Of a stretch of 64,000 nucleotides of DNA, positions 18,196 to 26,561 are shown piece after piece (position 1 is the stretch's first letter; every line of letters begins with the position of its first letter). A program made the position numbers and the translations under genes. A model generated the notes under the pieces. The model was not told where the DNA came from. It was given only the letters and a program-made list of their open reading frames with translations, and did no database searches. This DNA is from Zobellia nedashkovskayae. Its GTDB lineage: Bacteria > Bacteroidota > Bacteroidia > Flavobacteriales > Flavobacteriaceae. The DNA is taken from positions 2,802,685 to 2,866,684 of the forward strand of contig NZ_JADDXR010000002.1 in the NCBI RefSeq assembly GCF_015330125.1. Reading direction: 5' to 3'.

Positions 18196-18554
18196 AGTCT
18201 TTCTTTAAAATAGTAGGTTCTGTATTTGCAGTTCTTTTTACTTGGGCGGCATATCTACAATATAACGACCCAGATGCTACTATTTGGTTTATTATTTATG
18301 GCTTAGCTGCTTTTATATCGGTTCTTTTTGTGGTAAACCGTTTACCGTTTTTGATAACAATTTTTTCCTTTCTATTGGCAGCGGCAGGTGCTTATAGTCA
18401 ATGGCCTGCACAATTTCAAGGTTTTACTATTGGAGAAGGAGATATAGAGAATATTGAACGCGGTAGAGAAGCTTGTGGTTTGCTAATTATAGCAGTGGTA
18501 ATGCTGTTGTACGCTCTACGAATTCGTTTTGTAAAAAGGGGATTAAAGATCTAA
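18192..18554 (+). CDS. Transmembrane 220 (TMEM220) family protein, seventh gene of the ebo run
   Basis: A 120-residue membrane protein with about four hydrophobic helices and the family-like motif LQYNDPD after the first helix; a basic C-terminus (RFVKRGLKI) would stay inside. No function is known. It starts inside the eboF stop (ATGA overlap), so it is translated with the ebo operon and is a candidate membrane partner for the traffic proteins. Its 3' end overlaps the convergent dnaX 3' end by 12 nt, with no terminator between them. Confidence 0.85.
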   Translation: MKSFFKIVGSVFAVLFTWAAYLQYNDPDATIWFIIYGLAAFISVLFVVNRLPFLITIFSFLLAAAGAYSQWPAQFQGFTIGEGDIENIERGREACGLLIIAVVMLLYALRIRFVKRGLKI

Positions 18555-20372
18555 ATCAAAAGTTTTTCTAAGCAAATCTATAGCAGGATTCTTCTCCCTA
18601 AGTTTTTCATATTTTTCCTCAGGTGTAAACGCGAATTTTTTAGCTATTTTTTCGTTAACCGTAATCTTAAGTTCAATGAAATAATTGTTGAGATTTTTTC
18701 TTAAGTGTTCCATAAGGCCATATTGCTCTCGCTCAATTTCCTTTTTCATTGTTTCGTTAGGCAATTCGATCCAAATGGTTTTGTCTTGAACTAACTTGGG
18801 TATATCTACGCTAAGGTTGGATGCTAGTATTTTCTTACCATCTATATCGATTTTATGAACAAAATCGGCCCAATGTTTTTGCATAGCCTCTTCGGTAAAG
18901 GCATCTTTAGGAAGTTTACTTTCGTCAATAGTATCATCTTTACGGCTTAGCTCATGCTCTTTCTTTGCTTTTAGACTAGAAATAGAGAGTCCAGAAACCC
19001 TTTTTCCACCACCAATGTTAATTTTATTTACCGGAGCGGGTTCGGATTTAGGTGTTTGAGTAGTCTCTTTTGCCTTAGGTTCGGCAACTGCTAAAGAGTT
19101 TGATGATTGTTTTGTCTCCTCTGCCTGATAATTTGTGGCTTCCTGTTTTTTAACTTCAACAGGTGCTGGAGTAGCTGATTTTGTATGACCTGGAGAAGTT
19201 GTGGTTTCCTCGGAAGTTTTTTTAACAGAGCCATTTCCTCTAAAAAAGGATGCAGGTGCAATAAAATCAATAGTAGAACCGTCTAGGACGTCAGATTCAG
19301 AGTTTTTTTTTTCGGCCTCAAATCCAATTGAAGCTAATTTCATTAAAGTAAGTTCTACCAGCAATCGTTGATTTTTACTGGTCTTGTACTTTAAATCGCA
19401 GTCATTGGCTATGTTCAAAGCTTGCATAAGAAGCTGCATGGAGGTCTTTTTAGATTGCTCTAAATAGTTCTGTTTAGCTACATCACCTACTTCCAACAAA
19501 TTAATGGTGTCTTGATGTTGACAAACCATTAGGTCTCTGAAATGGGAAGCTAAGCCACTTATAAAATGATGTCCGTCAAAACCTAATGACAAGGTTTTGT
19601 TGAACAAAAGTAGTAACTGTGGAATGTTGTGCTCTAAAATAAAATCTGTTGCTGAGAAATAAGTATCGTAATCTAGAACGTTTAGGTTTTCGGTTACGGC
19701 TTTTCTTGTAAGTTCTTTTCCTGAAAAACTAACAACCCTATCAAAAATAGAAAGGGCGTCTCTCATGGCGCCGTCGGCTTTTTGAGCTATGATATGCAAA
19801 GCATCATCATCTGCAACTATACCTTGGTTTTCGGCTATGTACTTCAAATATAGGGCAGCATCCTTAACTGTAATTCGTTTGAAATCAAATATTTGACAAC
19901 GAGAAAGTATCGTTGGGATTATTTTATGTTTTTCAGTGGTGGCCAGGATGAAAATAGCATGCTTTGGGGGTTCTTCAAGTGTTTTTAGAAAAGCATTGAA
20001 GGCAGATTGTGAGAGCATGTGCACCTCATCTATAATATATACTTTGTATTTGCCAACTTGGGGAGGTATGCGTACCTGGTCAATAAGACTACGAATATCA
20101 TCTACAGAGTTATTAGAGGCAGCATCAAGCTCAAAAATATTGAATGCAAAATCTTCATCTTCACTTTCTGTTCCGTCGGAATTTATTTGTTTGGCAAGAA
20201 TACGCGCGCAGGTAGTCTTACCAACACCCCTGGGGCCACAAAATAAAAGGGCCTGTGCCAAATGATTATGTTCAATGGCGTTGGTTAGGGTATTAGTAAT
20301 GGCCTGTTGCCCCACAACATCCTTAAATGTCTGAGGTCTATATTTACGTGCCGATACAATAAAAGGTTCCAA
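18543..20372 (-). CDS. dnaX: DNA polymerase III subunit gamma/tau
   Basis: Clamp-loader ATPase, 609 residues in the full (tau) form. Walker A GPRGVGKTT lies near residue 46, DEVH and the sensor region follow, and domain III ends near residue 350. The four-Cys zinc module of E. coli DnaX is missing: that region reads INSDGTESEDEDFAFNIF. A Pro/Thr/Lys/Glu-rich linker (about 370-480) leads to the polymerase-binding C-terminal domain. At E354-K356 the gene has ten A in a row (+ strand T at 19303-19312), exactly where a short gamma form would end. Single gene, convergent with the ebo operon. Confidence 0.97.
   Translation of the reverse strand: MEPFIVSARKYRPQTFKDVVGQQAITNTLTNAIEHNHLAQALLFCGPRGVGKTTCARILAKQINSDGTESEDEDFAFNIFELDAASNNSVDDIRSLIDQVRIPPQVGKYKVYIIDEVHMLSQSAFNAFLKTLEEPPKHAIFILATTEKHKIIPTILSRCQIFDFKRITVKDAALYLKYIAENQGIVADDDALHIIAQKADGAMRDALSIFDRVVSFSGKELTRKAVTENLNVLDYDTYFSATDFILEHNIPQLLLLFNKTLSLGFDGHHFISGLASHFRDLMVCQHQDTINLLEVGDVAKQNYLEQSKKTSMQLLMQALNIANDCDLKYKTSKNQRLLVELTLMKLASIGFEAEKKNSESDVLDGSTIDFIAPASFFRGNGSVKKTSEETTTSPGHTKSATPAPVEVKKQEATNYQAEETKQSSNSLAVAEPKAKETTQTPKSEPAPVNKINIGGGKRVSGLSISSLKAKKEHELSRKDDTIDESKLPKDAFTEEAMQKHWADFVHKIDIDGKKILASNLSVDIPKLVQDKTIWIELPNETMKKEIEREQYGLMEHLRKNLNNYFIELKITVNEKIAKKFAFTPEEKYEKLREKNPAIDLLRKTFDLDL
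19303..19312 (-). other. A10 slippage site in dnaX (probable tau-to-gamma switch)
   Basis: On the coding strand the codons are GAA AAA AAA AAC. One extra A gives GAA AAA AAA AAA CTC TGA, ending at 358 residues; one A fewer gives a stop (TAG) after about six new codons, ending near residue 362. Either slip yields a protein with only the ATPase and collar domains, that is, a gamma-like form. Thermus dnaX makes gamma by transcriptional slippage on an A run; the same is inferred here. Confidence 0.6.
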
Positions 20373-20498
20373 AAAAAACTAGGGTTTAGTATTTACGTCA
20401 ACTCAATTATACAAATATAAATATAGGAATGATAAGAGCCTTTTTTTTCGAAGGGATAAAGTCTTTATTTATCAACAATTGTACTAATTTAGCACGTT

Positions 20499-20808
20499 AA
20501 GCAGGTCTCCTTATCGCTGCCGTGAAAACGGGAGAGGAAAGTCCGGACACCATAGTGCAGCATAGCGGGTAACGCCCGTCGTCCGTTTATCGGAAAGGAC
20601 AAGTGCAGCAGAAAGTATGTACAGGTAATGCTGTAGTGAAACCAGGTAAACTCTATGCGGTGAAACGTCATGTAAATCGGTGCTTGAGGGCTGTACGCTC
20701 GAGCCGAAGGGTAGGCGGTTTGATACTAATAGTAATGTTAGTACTAGATAAATGATAGGGGAGTCCTCAGGGACTTAACAGAATCCGGCTTATGGGCCTG
20801 CTTTTTTT
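20499..20808 (+). ncRNA. rnpB: RNase P RNA (class A)
   Basis: Catalytic RNA of RNase P, which matures tRNA 5' ends. The conserved core is clear: GAGGAAAGTCCGGAC in the 5' half (CR-I) and ACAGAATCCGGCTTATGGG in the 3' half. P1 is formed by AAGCAGG at 20499-20505 and CCTGCTT at 20797-20803; this pair together with the following T run also acts as terminator. The ends are set from P1 and could be off by a few bases. A one-mismatch TAnnTTTG box (TAATTTAG, 20485-20492) lies just upstream. Located between dnaX and rsmD, both on the other strand. Confidence 0.95.
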
Positions 20809-20824
20809 ATTCTGATTATGGGTT

Positions 20825-21373
20825 TTAGTCTTCGCTAGGATTTGCGAATAAGCTAAAAATACTACCTCCATATTTTCGCTTTTCAACAAAATTGTCCAGA
20901 TGAGATAAGTCCATTTGGCTAGCATGTTCTATTACCAGTAGACCGTTCTCTAATAATAATTCTTTTTCAAAAACTAGTTTCGGTATCTTTTCGAAAGATT
21001 CTAAAGATAAATCGTATGGTGGATCGGCGAATATAATAGTTGCTTTTTCCCGAGACTTTTCAAGATAATTGAAAACATCGCTCTTATACGCAGCAATACC
21101 CATTTCCATGGCATCCGATGTTTCGTTAATGAATCTCACACATCCATAATCTGCATCCACGGCACTTATCTGCTTCGTACCTCTAGAAGCAAACTCGTAA
21201 CTGATGTTTCCTGTTCCGGCAAACAAATCAAGCACAACTAGGTCATCAAAGTAATACCGATTGTTCAAAATGTTGAACAATGCTTCTTTGGCCATGTCCG
21301 TTGTTGGGCGAACGGGTAGTTTTTTAGGTGCAGTTATTCGCTTTCCTTTGTGTAAACCTGAAATGATGCGCAT
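20825..21373 (-). CDS. rsmD: 16S rRNA (guanine(966)-N2)-methyltransferase RsmD
   Basis: SAM-dependent methyltransferase of 182 residues. N-terminal MRIISGLHKGKRI and RPTTDMAKEALFNIL are diagnostic of RsmD; the SAM site is DLFAGTGNISYE, and the catalytic N6/N2-type motif DPPYDL lies near residue 119. It is the last gene of a three-gene operon; its ATG overlaps the stop of the DUF3822 gene (TAATG). Confidence 0.95.
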   Translation of the reverse strand: MRIISGLHKGKRITAPKKLPVRPTTDMAKEALFNILNNRYYFDDLVVLDLFAGTGNISYEFASRGTKQISAVDADYGCVRFINETSDAMEMGIAAYKSDVFNYLEKSREKATIIFADPPYDLSLESFEKIPKLVFEKELLLENGLLVIEHASQMDLSHLDNFVEKRKYGGSIFSLFANPSED

Positions 21374-22206
21374 TAAAAAGCGTTTATTACGGTGAAATCA
21401 ATAGTTTCTTCTGGTCTGTCTATGCCCGGATGTTCAGTAAATGAAGGGTAGAACATGGAGACATCCTTTACGTAATTATAGCAAAGGTCATAAATATCAT
21501 CATCTTTTTCAATATCACCAAAGAGTTTTATCGAAACCGATTCTGTGTCAAGTTCTAGTTGTTCTAGCGTAAAAAGCAAGTAATAGAGAAAATCTTCTTT
21601 GGTTACAAAGTTGAAGCTATTAAAGAGTAAAAGCTTTTTTGAACCTATAACGGTAACATCCATTTGGCGTTGCGAGGTATGTATATAACACATTGCTTCT
21701 TTACTTGCGGAATGGTTGTTCAATAACGACTCTACCATTACGGTACCATTATGCTTAAAGGTGAATTCACCAAAAAGATCATAGATGTAATTGTTGATGT
21801 TCACAAAAGGAACATAAACGTTGTTGATCTCATAACTTTCCAATTCATCAAAGGCTAAGTGATCATTGGCCAATATTTTAGTATTGAATTTTAGGTAGTT
21901 GGCCAGTTCGTCTTCGTTGAATAAAGCTTGTGGTACAAGACTGAACAAGTTATTTCTGTGTACTACTACAATTTCAGAAAATTGATCTTCTTCTATATTA
22001 TGAGTAGAAAAGAGAAGCTTCAGTCTCTTTAAGATTTCATAGGGCGTAAGCTCTTTTGCAAAAACAACCTTTTCTGAATTTAAGATTGTATTGGCTACTG
22101 TGTCAAATACACAAAAAGAAAGTCCATTCAAGCTAACTTGAATGGACAGTTTTTTAAAATTCTCCACTGGTTTTCCAGTATTATTTTTCGTCTCCTTTTT
22201 TGTCAT
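21373..22206 (-). CDS. DUF3822 family protein
   Basis: About 277 residues from the ATG at 22206 (MTKKETKN...); an ATG at 22227 would add seven residues and increase the overlap with the upstream gene. The LSIQVSLNGLSFCVFD N-terminus and the C-terminal LFGDIEKDDDIYDLC are what I associate with DUF3822, widespread in Bacteroidetes beside rsmD. Repeating beta-beta-alpha units make an actin-like (ASKHA) fold possible, but I cannot show an ATP site. It overlaps the upstream pseudopilin-like gene by about 26 nt and rsmD by one base. Function unknown. Confidence 0.85.
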   Translation of the reverse strand: MTKKETKNNTGKPVENFKKLSIQVSLNGLSFCVFDTVANTILNSEKVVFAKELTPYEILKRLKLLFSTHNIEEDQFSEIVVVHRNNLFSLVPQALFNEDELANYLKFNTKILANDHLAFDELESYEINNVYVPFVNINNYIYDLFGEFTFKHNGTVMVESLLNNHSASKEAMCYIHTSQRQMDVTVIGSKKLLLFNSFNFVTKEDFLYYLLFTLEQLELDTESVSIKLFGDIEKDDDIYDLCYNYVKDVSMFYPSFTEHPGIDRPEETIDFTVINAF

Positions 22207-22834
22207 ATATAGGGGGCCAGTTTCCACTGGTACTTACTTCGTTAAGAGAACCTACTTCTATAAATGCTCCGTTAACTTCTTCAACACCAATCTCTGCTTT
22301 TTCTTTCTTAAGAAGTGTTTCAGGTTGATCATACAACACAACTGACTTATCTACTTTAGCTTGGAAAACAGGAGCTTTATAGCTTCCTTTAGTAAGAACG
22401 TCAGATTTCATTTCAAATTTCTCTCCGCCTTGTGCAAAAGGAACTTCCATAAGAGTTTTGTATCGGTTGTCTCCTTTAAAAAGAGAATCTTTTACCGAAA
22501 CAGCGCCTAATGTATCAATGATTTTAACCTCTTTTAAAAGGTCAATTTGATATGTTTTATCAAATTCCATATAAGATGAATCACGTTGTTGAGTGATAGT
22601 GTACTCAGCAGTGTCGATAAACTTAATCAAACTGTTAAAATCTTTGGCGTATTTTTTGTTTACGGTTTTATAGGCCTCTTGAGCGTTTCTAATGTCTTTC
22701 AACTTAGCGATAACCTGCCCGTAACGTTCTTCCTTTACTTTGTTGAACTCTATAGGTCCCGTAACTGATTGGTATATAGCGTATGCTAAACCTGCACATG
22801 CTACCCACAGTACAATTTGAATTATGGTCTTCAT
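22181..22834 (-). CDS. Membrane-anchored protein with pseudopilin-like N-terminal helix, function unknown
   Basis: A 217-residue protein with one N-terminal membrane helix (IIQIVLWVACAGLAYAIY, residues about 4-21) that runs into a long amphipathic helix (YGQVIAKLKDIRNAQEAYK, then VNKKYAKDFNSL). This layout, including the helix-then-KYAxxFxxL turn, resembles type II/IV pseudopilins such as GspG, but no prepilin peptidase cleavage site (G-F/E) is visible. The rest is beta-rich and probably periplasmic. First gene of the operon with DUF3822 and rsmD, behind a good promoter. Confidence 0.75.
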   Translation of the reverse strand: MKTIIQIVLWVACAGLAYAIYQSVTGPIEFNKVKEERYGQVIAKLKDIRNAQEAYKTVNKKYAKDFNSLIKFIDTAEYTITQQRDSSYMEFDKTYQIDLLKEVKIIDTLGAVSVKDSLFKGDNRYKTLMEVPFAQGGEKFEMKSDVLTKGSYKAPVFQAKVDKSVVLYDQPETLLKKEKAEIGVEEVNGAFIEVGSLNEVSTSGNWPPIYDKKGDEK

Positions 22835-22868
22835 TTCTTAAGTGTTAATTATATTTAAGTGGTTGTGA

Positions 22869-22897
22869 CAAATCTACAATTTTTTTTCAATCGCAAA
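22869..22897 (-). promoter_or_regulatory. Putative promoter of the pseudopilin-like/DUF3822/rsmD operon
   Basis: Read on the minus strand: TTTG (22897-22894), a 17-nt spacer, TAGATTTG (22876-22869). This matches the Bacteroidetes consensus fully; the start codon is 35 nt downstream. Confidence 0.7.
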
Positions 22898-22921
22898 AGT
22901 TTTTCTCGTAAAAATCCTGTT

Positions 22922-22929
22922 TATCTTTG
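22922..22929 (+). promoter_or_regulatory. Putative -7 element of the helicase gene (near-leaderless)
   Basis: TATCTTTG fits TAnnTTTG and ends only 6 bases before the ATG at 22936, so the mRNA would begin at or next to the start codon. No clear -33 TTG is seen. Confidence 0.45.
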
Positions 22930-22935
22930 ATACCT

Positions 22936-24375
22936 ATGATAACGTTGAACGATGCATCATTTTACAAAATACTAAAAGAGAAATTTCCACACGAGCCTAC
23001 ACTCAAGCAGGCAATAGCATTACAAAAGCTAGCCACGTATATACTTTCTGACAGAAAGGACGATGTGTTCCTACTTAAAGGTTTTGCTGGGACCGGTAAG
23101 ACCACCTTGGTTGGTACCGTGGTCAATAGCCTTTGGAAGACCACCATGAAAGCTGTTTTAATGGCACCTACAGGAAGAGCGGCAAAAGTGATGTCTAACT
23201 ATGCGAATACGCAATCTTTTACCATTCACAGGAAAATATACTTCCCTAAAAAGCAAGGAGGAGGTGGTATTCAATTTGTTTTAGCACCTAACAAACATAG
23301 AAATACCATTTTTATAGTGGATGAAGCTTCTATGATACCGGATGCACCAACAGATTCAAAGCTATTTGGTAATGGGTCTCTTTTAGATGATTTAATTCAG
23401 TTCGTGTATTCCGGTCATAATTGTAAGCTTGTTTTAATAGGCGATACTGCTCAGTTACCACCAGTACACTTAAATATAAGTCCCGCTTTAGACGCGGACA
23501 AATTAGCATTGAATTACGATAAGGAAGTTATACGGTTGGAATTGGATGAAGTAGTGCGCCAAGCAGAAGATTCAGGTATTTTGGTAAATGCCACATTACT
23601 CAGGGAGCAATTGCAAAGTAATTTTACGGATGAATTTAAATTCCATTTAAGTAATTTCAAAGATATCGTAAGGCTTGTAGATGGTTATGAAATACAGGAA
23701 GCTATTGATACGAGCTACTCGGAAAATGGGAAAGAGGAAACGGCTTTTATAGTAAGATCTAATAAAAGAGCCAATCTATATAACGAGAATATCCGGAGCC
23801 GAATATTGTTTTTAGAAAATGAGATTGCGGTTGGTGATTATATGATGGTAGTCAAGAACAATTATTTTTGGTTGTCCCCTAATACCGAAGCAGGTTTTAT
23901 AGCTAACGGAGATGTTATAGAGGTTCTGGAGTTATTTGCTATAAAGGAATTGTATGGTTTTAGATTTGCCGAGGTAAAGGTGCAGATGGTAGATTACCCC
24001 AATCAAAAACCTTTTGAGACCGTTTTGTTGTTGGATACAATTAAAGCCGAAACACCGTCTTTACCTTATGAGGAGGGGAATAGGCTCTACCAAGAGGTAA
24101 TGAAGGACTTTGCCAATGAGTCATCAAAATACAAGAAATTTTTGGGCGTAAAGAGCAATAAATATTTCAATGCCTTGCAAGTAAAATTTTCATATGCCAT
24201 TACGTGCCATAAATCTCAAGGTGGGCAATGGAATACTGTTTTTGTTGAACAACCCTATTTACCTAATGGAGTAGATAAAGAATATCTCCGTTGGTTGTAT
24301 ACAGCCGTTACAAGGGCAAAAAAGCAGTTGTATCTCATAGGATTCAAGGACGATTTTTTTGTTGGTGAGGAATAG
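22936..24375 (+). CDS. RecD-like ATP-dependent DNA helicase (SF1B)
   Basis: A 479-residue superfamily 1 helicase starting at ATG 22936; an upstream in-frame TTG at 22927 overlaps the predicted promoter and is rejected. Motif I is GFAGTGKTT near residue 50, motif II VDEASMI, motif III GDTAQLPPV, and motif VI/UvrD_C_2 is ITCHKSQGGQW ... YTAVTRAKKQL. It lacks the N-terminal domains of RecBCD RecD or RecD2, so it is a short free-standing form. Divergent from the rsmD operon. Confidence 0.9.
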   Translation: MITLNDASFYKILKEKFPHEPTLKQAIALQKLATYILSDRKDDVFLLKGFAGTGKTTLVGTVVNSLWKTTMKAVLMAPTGRAAKVMSNYANTQSFTIHRKIYFPKKQGGGGIQFVLAPNKHRNTIFIVDEASMIPDAPTDSKLFGNGSLLDDLIQFVYSGHNCKLVLIGDTAQLPPVHLNISPALDADKLALNYDKEVIRLELDEVVRQAEDSGILVNATLLREQLQSNFTDEFKFHLSNFKDIVRLVDGYEIQEAIDTSYSENGKEETAFIVRSNKRANLYNENIRSRILFLENEIAVGDYMMVVKNNYFWLSPNTEAGFIANGDVIEVLELFAIKELYGFRFAEVKVQMVDYPNQKPFETVLLLDTIKAETPSLPYEEGNRLYQEVMKDFANESSKYKKFLGVKSNKYFNALQVKFSYAITCHKSQGGQWNTVFVEQPYLPNGVDKEYLRWLYTAVTRAKKQLYLIGFKDDFFVGEE

Positions 24376-24482
24376 GCTAAATTGCGTCTTTGCAAAGTGT
24401 TAATTTATGGGTTTTTACATTCTTTTGGTGAATGAAACACTCCATTTTAACCTTGTGTGGACCACTATAATTTAGTAATACT

Positions 24483-25052
24483 ATGACGTCAGAGAGCATA
24501 ATCAGTATTTTTTTAGGCATTGGCCTTGCTGCATCTGTGGGGTTTCGTGTTTTCTTGCCGCTATTTGCTTTAAGTTTAGCTTCTTACACGGGGGTTTGGG
24601 AACTTAATGAAAGCTGGCAGTGGATAGGAAGTTTTGCAGCTGTGATAGCCCTGGGAGTTGCAACCCTAGTAGAAATTTTCGGCTATTTTATACCTTTCGT
24701 AGACAATCTTTTAGATAGCTTTGCAGTGCCTTTGGCTGCTATAGCCGGTACGGCCGTTATGGTTTCTACAGTGGCAGATTTAGATCCTGTGGTTACTTGG
24801 TCATTAGCCATTATTGCGGGTGGAGGAACAGCTACTGCAATTAAGGGTGCGGGAGCAACAGGTAGATTGGCTTCTACGGCTACAACAGGAGGTTTGGCTA
24901 ATCCTATAGTTTCAACAGTAGAAACAGGTACAGCGGTGGTTGTAGCCACGGCATCCATTTTTGCGCCAGTACTTGGTGTAATTTTAGTAATAATTATTTT
25001 GGTTTTTATTTTTCGCATTTATAGAAAGTTAAGGCCCAAAAGAGAAAACTAA
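24483..25052 (+). CDS. DUF4126 membrane protein
   Basis: A 189-residue, strongly hydrophobic protein with about four to five membrane segments. The N-terminal stretch GIGLAASVGFRVFLPLF and the central Gly/Ala-rich GGGTATAIKGAGATGRL are typical of DUF4126; a short basic tail (YRKLRPKREN) ends it. No function is known. About 107 nt separates it from the helicase gene and 85 nt from kdsB. Confidence 0.87.
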   Translation: MTSESIISIFLGIGLAASVGFRVFLPLFALSLASYTGVWELNESWQWIGSFAAVIALGVATLVEIFGYFIPFVDNLLDSFAVPLAAIAGTAVMVSTVADLDPVVTWSLAIIAGGGTATAIKGAGATGRLASTATTGGLANPIVSTVETGTAVVVATASIFAPVLGVILVIIILVFIFRIYRKLRPKREN

Positions 25053-25137
25053 TGATTAAGAGGCTTACGATATTTTTACTTTTTCGTAAACCGCAGATAG
25101 AAAAAAATATAGTAGCAAACGATAATAAGGATATAAA

Positions 25138-25866
25138 GTGAAAATAATAGCCATGATACCGGCCCGTTACGCGGCATCTAGATTCCCTGCAAAATTAATG
25201 CAGGACCTATCGGGAAAACCTGTTATACTCCGTACTTATGAAGCAGCAATAGGAACCAAGTTATTTGACGAGGTTTATGTAGTGACCGATAGTGATGTTA
25301 TTTTTGATACCATAACCAATGCAGGTGGTCAAGCACTAATGAGTCAGAAGGAGCATGATTGTGGTAGTGATAGAATTGCTGAGGCAGTTACCAATATGGA
25401 TGTTGATATTATTGTAAACGTTCAAGGAGACGAACCTTTTACGGATAGAGAAAGTTTGGCAAGCGTTTTGGAGGTATTTAAAAACGATACGGAAAAAGAA
25501 ATAGACTTAGCGTCCTTAATGGTTAGGATTACTGATGAAGAAGAAATAAACAATCCAAACACGGTAAAGGTCATTGTGGATAACCGTAATTTTGCCTTGT
25601 ATTTTTCACGTTCAGTAATTCCTTATCCTAGAAATAAAGATATTGAAAGTGTTTATTATAAGCATAAGGGTATTTATGCCTTTAGAAAAAGTGCTTTAAT
25701 GGCTTTTCAAAGATTACCAATGCTGCCTTTAGAGGCTATTGAAAAAATTGAGGCTATTCGTTACCTAGAGTACGGAAAGAAGATTAAAATGGTGGAAACT
25801 ACGGTTTCGGGAATAGAAATAGATACTCCGGAAGATTTGAAAAGAGCACAACAAGCATGGAAGTAG
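25138..25866 (+). CDS. kdsB: 3-deoxy-manno-octulosonate cytidylyltransferase
   Basis: Activates Kdo (or 8-amino-Kdo) with CTP for lipopolysaccharide core synthesis. The 242 residues are family-sized. Motifs: [19 protein letters not shown] at the N-terminus, NVQGDEPF (metal/CMP site), and the C-terminal [16 protein letters not shown]. The start is GTG at 25138: the frame has no ATG that would keep the conserved N-terminus. It overlaps the HAD gene by 10 nt. Substrate choice between Kdo and Kdo8N cannot be read from the sequence. Confidence 0.95.
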   Translation: MKIIAMIPARYAASRFPAKLMQDLSGKPVILRTYEAAIGTKLFDEVYVVTDSDVIFDTITNAGGQALMSQKEHDCGSDRIAEAVTNMDVDIIVNVQGDEPFTDRESLASVLEVFKNDTEKEIDLASLMVRITDEEEINNPNTVKVIVDNRNFALYFSRSVIPYPRNKDIESVYYKHKGIYAFRKSALMAFQRLPMLPLEAIEKIEAIRYLEYGKKIKMVETTVSGIEIDTPEDLKRAQQAWK

Positions 25867-26558
25867 ACTATAGCCAAATTACAGTGGTTGGCTTTGATGC
25901 CGATGATACTTTATGGGTAAACGAAACCTATTTTAGAGATGCCGAACAAAAATTCGGGAAGCTTTTGGAAGGTTACGAAACCATGAATACCATAGATCAA
26001 GAGCTGTTTAAAATGGAAATCGATAACCTAGAGCTTTATGGCTACGGTGTAAAAGGTTTTATGCTCTCTATGGTAGAATCTGCATTAAAACTTTCAAATA
26101 ACAGGGTTTCACAAGCAACGATTGAAGAAATTTTGAATCTAGGTAAAGAAATGTTGCGTCAACCTGTTGAATTATTAGATGGTGTAAGAGAAGTTTTACG
26201 TAAATTAAGCGGAAATTACCGGTTAATAGTGCTTACTAAAGGAGATCTTTTGGATCAGGAACGAAAGTTGGAACGATCCGGATTATCTGAATTTTTTCAT
26301 CATGTAGAGGTTTTGAGTGATAAAAAGGAAGTAAATTATCAGCATTTGTTGGACCATTTACAGATTGATGTAAATGAGTTTTTAATGATAGGGAATTCAT
26401 TAAAATCAGATGTGTTGCCTTTAATTGAAATTGGAGCACAGGCAGTGCATGTTCCTTTTCATACAACTTGGGAACATGAACAAGTTAAGGTTAATGATGG
26501 GGATTATAATTATCTGAAAATTAATAAATTATCAGATATATTGGAGTATTTGAAATAG
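25857..26558 (+). CDS. HAD-superfamily hydrolase
   Basis: A 233-residue HAD phosphatase of subfamily IA type: motif [11 protein letters not shown] (both Asp present), motif [10 protein letters not shown], motif III Lys in SDKKEVNY, motif [14 protein letters not shown]. These are the full catalytic set. Its position inside kdsB and before a KdnB-like gene suggests a sugar phosphate of the Kdo route as substrate, but this is inference from context; a general house-cleaning phosphatase is equally possible. Confidence 0.88.
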   Translation: MEVDYSQITVVGFDADDTLWVNETYFRDAEQKFGKLLEGYETMNTIDQELFKMEIDNLELYGYGVKGFMLSMVESALKLSNNRVSQATIEEILNLGKEMLRQPVELLDGVREVLRKLSGNYRLIVLTKGDLLDQERKLERSGLSEFFHHVEVLSDKKEVNYQHLLDHLQIDVNEFLMIGNSLKSDVLPLIEIGAQAVHVPFHTTWEHEQVKVNDGDYNYLKINKLSDILEYLK

Positions 26559-26561
26559 ATT

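Noticed and set aside
20489..20671. A 60-codon minus-strand frame.
   Set aside because: It is antisense to the RNase P RNA, whose conserved core explains the sequence.
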